A stretch of 64,000 bases of DNA from Paenibacillus endophyticus (GTDB taxonomy: Bacteria; Bacillota; Bacilli; Paenibacillales; Paenibacillaceae): assembly GCF_014192395.1 (NCBI RefSeq), contig NZ_JACHXW010000005.1, positions 62,001 through 126,000 on the forward strand, in the 5' to 3' direction. Positions 60,313 through 64,000 of the stretch are shown here, piece by piece (positions within the stretch are counted from its first letter, which is position 1; every line of letters begins with the position of its first letter). The position numbers and the translations under genes are program-made. The notes under the pieces are model-generated. The model saw only the letters and a list, made by a program, of their open reading frames with translations. It had not been told where the DNA came from and did no database searches.

Positions 60313-60900
60313 TTAATGCCGCTCGACAAGCAGAGGCTGCAGCTGTTTGCCTTGAAGGGCAGCTTCGCATGCTTCCAAGACCAAATCCATTCTAGCAACA
60401 AGCGAATTCGGCTTCTGCACAGGATTGTCTTGGCCAAACGGTACAAAATAAATATGTTTAGCCACTAATAGCTTCGCTATGTTAGCAGCATTTAAACCTA
60501 GTCCATCATTCGTCGAAATCGCAAGAACAAGCGGGCGTCCATTGCGCATTTGCGCTTTGGCGGCCATAAGAACGGCACTATCCGTTATCGCATTCGCTAG
60601 TCTGCTTGTTGTATTTCCAGTACACGGTGCAATTACAAGCACATCTAGCAGCTTGGATGGACCTAGCGGCTCCGCCTGCACAATCGTTGAAATAATTTCA
60701 TTTCCTGTAATCGCCTTAAGCTGTGTCTGCCAATCCTCGGACTTGCCAAACCGCGTATCCGTAGTCATAATCGTATTCGATACGATCGGCACCACATTCG
60801 CACCTGCATCGACGAACCGTTTAATTTCTGGCATAACCTCAGCAAACGTACAATGTGAGCCTGACAAAGCATAGCCCACCGTAATTCCAGACCAATTCAT
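60313..60900 (-). CDS. spoVFB: Dipicolinate synthase subunit B
   Basis: 195 residues, flavoprotein-like: ITVGYALSGSHCTFAEVM at the start, APCTGNTTSRLANAITDSAV near 100 and GRPLVLAISTNDGLGLNA. With SpoVFA it makes dipicolinate in the mother cell during sporulation. Its ATG overlaps the spoVFA stop (60900-60897). Confidence 0.95.
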   Translation of the reverse strand: MNWSGITVGYALSGSHCTFAEVMPEIKRFVDAGANVVPIVSNTIMTTDTRFGKSEDWQTQLKAITGNEIISTIVQAEPLGPSKLLDVLVIAPCTGNTTSRLANAITDSAVLMAAKAQMRNGRPLVLAISTNDGLGLNAANIAKLLVAKHIYFVPFGQDNPVQKPNSLVARMDLVLEACEAALQGKQLQPLLVERH

Positions 60901-61796
60901 ATCCCATTCCCCCGCTTAATCGTATCGTCCAAAATCAACTGTGATAAGCAATCCGCCATGATACGTCCAGCTGTTTTGGGTGCGACGATACCGGGAAGTC
61001 CGGGCGCGAGCATCGCTTTAATCCCGCGCTTCTCTGCAAAGCGGAAATCAGTGCCGCCAGGCTTCGATGCGAGGTCAATAATGACGGCCCGCGAAGGTAA
61101 ATTTGCGATAATTTGCGCTGTGACTATCATAGTCGGAATTGTATTAAAAAGCAAGTCAATATTGCTCACATGCTGCAATAAACCACTGATGTAGAAAGGC
61201 TCAAAGCCCATTTCTGCCGCTCTTGCGAAGTGCTCGGAACGACGTACGCCAACCTTCACTTTAGACCCTAAACCCTTCAACGTACGTGCCATCGTGAAGC
61301 CCGTTCTTCCGAAGCCCAGGACCATGGAAGAGGAGCCATGAATTGTGATATCCGTATTCTGAATCGCCATCATCAAAGCGCCTTCTGCCGTCGGGATCGA
61401 ATTGTATATCGCAACATCGTCACGGTCAAACAGCTCGACTAACGACAAGGAATGTTTCTCGCAAAGCTGGCGCAGATAAGACTTTGCCATTCCGGTGTAA
61501 ACCGTGCAGTGTTTAGGCAGCTTCGAAAAATGCCCCTCTGTTACTTGCATCTCCCGGTCGCTGAATACAGCGTGAATGATACCTTGGTCATCGGTACCTA
61601 CCGCAGGCAAAAGCAGTGCATCGACAGCTTCAAACAACTGTTCCTCAAACTCCGCCTGAACGGCTCCGTCCAGCGATGAATGTAAGCCGTCAAATCCTGA
61701 TATAGTGACTGAAGCATCAAGCTCTGTCAACTTGCGAATGACCTCAAGCTGCCTTGCATCACCGCCAAGCAACAGCACTCGGACGCCTGTTAGCAT
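60897..61796 (-). CDS. spoVFA: Dipicolinate synthase subunit A
   Basis: 299 residues. Typical are VLLLGGDARQLEVIRKL, the Rossmann motif VLGFGRTGFTMARTLKGLG near 155 and the C-terminal LASKPGGTDFRFAEKRGIKA and LAPGLPGIVAPKTAG. It oxidises dihydrodipicolinate to dipicolinic acid, which enters the spore core as a calcium chelate. A sigma-K-like promoter stands upstream, as expected for the mother-cell operon. Confidence 0.96.
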   Translation of the reverse strand: MLTGVRVLLLGGDARQLEVIRKLTELDASVTISGFDGLHSSLDGAVQAEFEEQLFEAVDALLLPAVGTDDQGIIHAVFSDREMQVTEGHFSKLPKHCTVYTGMAKSYLRQLCEKHSLSLVELFDRDDVAIYNSIPTAEGALMMAIQNTDITIHGSSSMVLGFGRTGFTMARTLKGLGSKVKVGVRRSEHFARAAEMGFEPFYISGLLQHVSNIDLLFNTIPTMIVTAQIIANLPSRAVIIDLASKPGGTDFRFAEKRGIKAMLAPGLPGIVAPKTAGRIMADCLSQLILDDTIKRGNGI

Positions 61797-61830
61797 TAAG
61801 CTCCACTCCTTTCTTGCTAATCGCTCAAGA

Positions 61831-61859
61831 TCATCTTATGCTTGCGCCCAGAGCGGGGT
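61831..61859 (-). promoter_or_regulatory. Sigma-K-like promoter of spoVFA
   Basis: AC (61859-61858), 17 bases, CATAAGATG (61840-61832) on the minus strand, against the sigma-K pattern AC and CATANNNTA with one mismatch. Confidence 0.5.
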
Positions 61860-61866
61860 GAAAAAT

Positions 61867-61894
61867 AAAAAAAGATCGGGCAAATAACCCGATC
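61867..61894 (-). terminator. Intrinsic terminator after dut
   Basis: GATCGGG / CCCGATC perfect 7-bp stem with a 7-base loop, then seven T on the minus strand. Confidence 0.9.
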
Positions 61895-61930
61895 TTCTTC
61901 CAAGTTGGAACTTATATGCAATTGCTTACT

Positions 61931-62374
61931 CTAAACGCCTGTATGACCAAAGCCGCCCGCGCCTCGCACCGTTTCGGGAAGCACTTCCGCCTCGATAATG
62001 GAAACCGCTGGCACAAGCTGAAACACCATTTGCGCGATACGCTCGCCACGTGTAATGGTAAATGGTTGCTGCCCCAAATTAACAAGCAGCACCTTCACTT
62101 CACCGCGATAATCGGCATCAATCGTACCTGGAGAATTCAAGCAGGTTATGCCATGTTTATATGCCAAACCGCTCCGCGGCCTGATTTGCGCTTCAAGCTC
62201 TCCAGGCATCGCCATCGCAAAGCCTGTTGGAATAAGCTTGCGCTCTCCTGGCTGCAGCTCGATTGATTGTTCAACGGCTGCTTGCAGGTCGAAGCCCGCG
62301 GCCCATTCAGACATTTTTTGCGGAACAGCAATATCCTCATTTCCAGATAAACGCTTAAACAGTACCTGATACAA
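61931..62374 (-). CDS. dut: dUTP diphosphatase
   Basis: 147 residues from TTG 62374 ([11 protein letters not shown]) because GGGAGG lies 7 bases upstream; an ATG at 62410 would add 12 codons inside the upstream gene. Motifs of trimeric dUTPase: [43 protein letters not shown] and [10 protein letters not shown]. It removes dUTP and supplies dUMP. The first 20 bases overlap the end of the M16 peptidase gene. Confidence 0.94.
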   Translation of the reverse strand: MYQVLFKRLSGNEDIAVPQKMSEWAAGFDLQAAVEQSIELQPGERKLIPTGFAMAMPGELEAQIRPRSGLAYKHGITCLNSPGTIDADYRGEVKVLLVNLGQQPFTITRGERIAQMVFQLVPAVSIIEAEVLPETVRGAGGFGHTGV

Positions 62375-63620
62375 ATTGATTCCTCCCCAATTGCGCTGCT
62401 GCCTTATCATTCGAGCCTACCATCGCTACGGAAAAAGGAACGGACAGCATTCTTTTCGTAACCTCAACCACATGCGACATCTCTACAGAATCGATGCGGT
62501 TCAGCAATTCATCCAATGTGTAATGCTGGCCTAACATCAGCTCGTTTTTGCCGAGACGGTTCATCCTGCTGCTCGTGCTCTCCAAACTTAAGATCAGGCT
62601 CCCCTTCAATTGCTCCTTGCCGCGGTGCAGCTCATCCTCGCCTAACCCTTTGACGGATAGCTCATTAAGCTGTTCCATCGTCAAATCAAGCACGTCTTTG
62701 GTTTGTTTCGGCGCAGTACCGGCATATAGCGTAAATAACCCGGTATCCGCATAAGAAGTATGATAGGAGTAAACGGAATAGGCAAGGCCGCGCTTTTCCC
62801 TAATTTCTTGGAATAGCCTGGAGCTCATGCCTCCACCTAGAGCGTTGTTCAGCAGAATCATGGCATACAAATGTGAGTCCGTAATCGAACAGCCCGGAAA
62901 CGATATGCATAAATGGTTTTGTTCCGTTTTCTTCTTGTAGAACAGATAATCGCCATGAAAGGATGGTGCCGTCACGATCGCGGAAGCCGGCTTGCTATTG
63001 GTGAAGCTGCCGAAATGCTTTTCCAAAAGCGCTAATAAACTTTGCTCTTCTACATTGCCTGCAACACTGATAACGACATTCTCCAGCGTGTAGTTGTCAT
63101 TCATGTATCCGCGCAGCGTCTCTGAAGTCATCGCCGTCAACCGTTCCTCTAGCCCCAAGATGGAGTAGGCTAACGGATGGTCACCGAATGCAGCACGTGA
63201 CGCTTCGTCATGCACTTTGTCATCGGGAGTATCCTCGTACATCGATATTTCTTCAAGTATGACATTCTTCTCCTTAGCCAATTCCTCTGGATCTAGCTGC
63301 GAGTTGAAAAACATATCGGATAAAGCGTCAACGGCGAGCGGCAAATGCTCATCAAGCACTTTGGCGAAATAACATGTGTATTCTTTGGAGGTAAACGCAT
63401 TTACATTGCCTCCAATTCCATCGAACAGATCTGCAATGTCCTTTGACGTACGGCTTTCTGTTCCTTTAAAAAGCATATGTTCAATAAAATGCGAAATCCC
63501 GTTGTTTTCCGGCGTCTCGTTTCTTGACCCAGTTTTGACCCAAATGCCAAATGAAACCGATCTAACAGTCGGTATGTATTCAACAACTACGCGTAATCCG
63601 TTGCTCAGCATATATTTGTT
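62355..63620 (-). CDS. M16 zinc peptidase (YmxG/MlpA-like)
   Basis: 421 residues from ATG 63620 ([18 protein letters not shown]), AGGAGG 7 bases upstream; the frame opens at 63653. Zinc motif [11 protein letters not shown] near residue 47 and Glu in [16 protein letters not shown]. It resembles mitochondrial processing peptidase beta and B. subtilis YmxG, at the same position between the deacetylase ylxY-like gene and spoVF. It is the third M16 gene in the window. Confidence 0.94.
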   Translation of the reverse strand, partial: NKYMLSNGLRVVVEYIPTVRSVSFGIWVKTGSRNETPENNGISHFIEHMLFKGTESRTSKDIADLFDGIGGNVNAFTSKEYTCYFAKVLDEHLPLAVDALSDMFFNSQLDPEELAKEKNVILEEISMYEDTPDDKVHDEASRAAFGDHPLAYSILGLEERLTAMTSETLRGYMNDNYTLENVVISVAGNVEEQSLLALLEKHFGSFTNSKPASAIVTAPSFHGDYLFYKKKTEQNHLCISFPGCSITDSHLYAMILLNNALGGGMSSRLFQEIREKRGLAYSVYSYHTSYADTGLFTLYAGTAPKQTKDVLDLTMEQLNELSVKGLGEDELHRGKEQLKGSLILSLESTSSRMNRLGKNELMLGQHYTLDELLNRIDSVEMSHVVEVTKRMLSVPFSVAMVGSNDKAAAQLGRNQFVSGTV

Positions 63621-63750
63621 CATCAGTAGTCCTCCTAGTGTTTCGATCGGCAAATCGAAATGCAGACAATATCATTAAAAATATTCGCCTTACAAAACTC
63701 GCATCGTTAAACATGCTTTCTTGAACATGAATGTTTTTACTATAGCAGAA

Positions 63751-64000
63751 TCAGTCGGCTCCCTCAACCGCAGCAGGAAGCCGTTTAGAAGAAAGCGTTT
63801 CGCTTACCGTTCCGATCGCATACCCTTTTGCTTTTGCAGCCGCTATGATGCCCTGAAGCGCATCACGCGTCGTTGCTGTTGGGTGCATTAAGATTAAAGC
63901 TCCAGGCTCAAGCTTGGCGGATATTTTTCTAATAACCGAGTCCGCCGGCGGCTTCTGCCAATCAATTGTATCGATCGTCCATAACACCGTCTTCAACCCC
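63751..64000 (-). CDS. Polysaccharide deacetylase, C-terminal part (cut by window edge)
   Basis: The visible 83 codons read TVLWTIDTIDWQKPPADS, GALILMHPTATTRDAL and YAIGTVSETL, the C-terminal motifs of NodB-type polysaccharide deacetylases (the His in LMHPT is the catalytic base position). YlxY/PdaB-type genes sit upstream of ymxG in Bacillales. The N-terminus and start are outside the window. The 130-bp gap to the M16 gene holds no clear promoter. Confidence 0.85.
   Translation of the reverse strand, partial: GLKTVLWTIDTIDWQKPPADSVIRKISAKLEPGALILMHPTATTRDALQGIIAAAKAKGYAIGTVSETLSSKRLPAAVEGAD

Noticed and set aside
1..64000. tRNA, rRNA, insertion sequence or prophage genes
   Set aside because: I looked for transposase, integrase and phage motifs and for tRNA-like cloverleaf ends in the gaps and saw none. 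This was by eye, so a short RNA gene could be missed.

Overview
The window looks like chromosomal DNA of an endospore-forming, low-to-mid GC Bacillales member, most likely Paenibacillaceae (Paenibacillus or a close genus). I infer this from the Bacillus-like gene order around spoVFA-spoVFB-asd-dapG-dapA-rnj-tepA-ylzJ-spoIIIE, ymfF-ymfH-ymfI-DUF3243-DUF3388-rodZ-yajQ, pgsA-cinA-recA-recX, rny-ymdB-spoVS and kor-miaB-ricA, from several recognisable sporulation promoters, and from family-level protein similarity. No search was run, so the genus is an inference. I see no rRNA, tRNA, CRISPR array, insertion sequence or prophage.

Layout. 1-6.2 kb: a minus-strand cobalamin operon (btuF-btuC-btuD-cobT-cobU-cbiB-cobS, the last cut by the window edge) behind a sigma-A promoter, a B12 riboswitch and an intrinsic terminator, so that uptake and lower-ligand/nucleotide-loop assembly are controlled together. 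6.3-9.7 kb: a FixH/YtkA-like protein, a SafE/DsbD-like membrane protein and a copper P1B ATPase, probably a copper handling or oxidase-assembly set. 9.7-13.1 kb: small genes (a 69-residue protein, a secreted hypothetical, methionine aminopeptidase, rhodanese, a decayed frameshifted gene, YbjQ, DUF3889). 13.1-18.4 kb: sensor kinase, response regulator and an HAE1/SwrC-type RND pump in one operon. 18.5-22 kb: DUF4184 membrane protein, signal peptidase I, an MFS transporter and a HAD hydrolase.

22-25.3 kb: a biotin ECF transporter. A fused EcfA-EcfT protein and a separate EcfA diverge from bioY across a BirA-type operator. 25.4-27.1 kb: an ECF sigma factor and a YhdL-like anti-sigma behind an ECF-type auto-promoter. 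27.1-36.5 kb: ricA-like gene, miaB, a TetR regulator with its MFS drug exporter and a palindromic operator, pduL, korBA and a dipeptidase. Five copies of a structured dispersed repeat of about 80-95 bp lie between 31.66 and 36.58 kb, three in tandem and two inverted.

36.6-64 kb: conserved core genes, all on the minus strand: spoVS (sigma-H promoter), ymdB, rny, recX, recA (LexA box), cinA, pgsA (with a newly noticed 47-codon ORF in front of it), yajQ, rodZ, DUF3388, DUF3243, ymfI, ymfH, ymfF, sleB (sigma-G promoter), spoIIIE/ftsK, ylzJ, tepA (sigma-G-like promoter), an RNase J gene with a long structured leader, dapA, dapG, asd, spoVFB, spoVFA, dut, an M16 peptidase and the end of a polysaccharide deacetylase gene. 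The asd-dapG-dapA-spoVF genes form one pathway from aspartate to dipicolinate for the spore core.

The most interesting unexplained items are the dispersed repeat family, the rnj leader, the ECF fusion with a degenerate partner ATPase and a mosaic GC pattern, the short ORF coupled to pgsA, and the Cys/His-rich extension on the RicA homologue. I did not find a clear defence or other wholly new multi-gene system.
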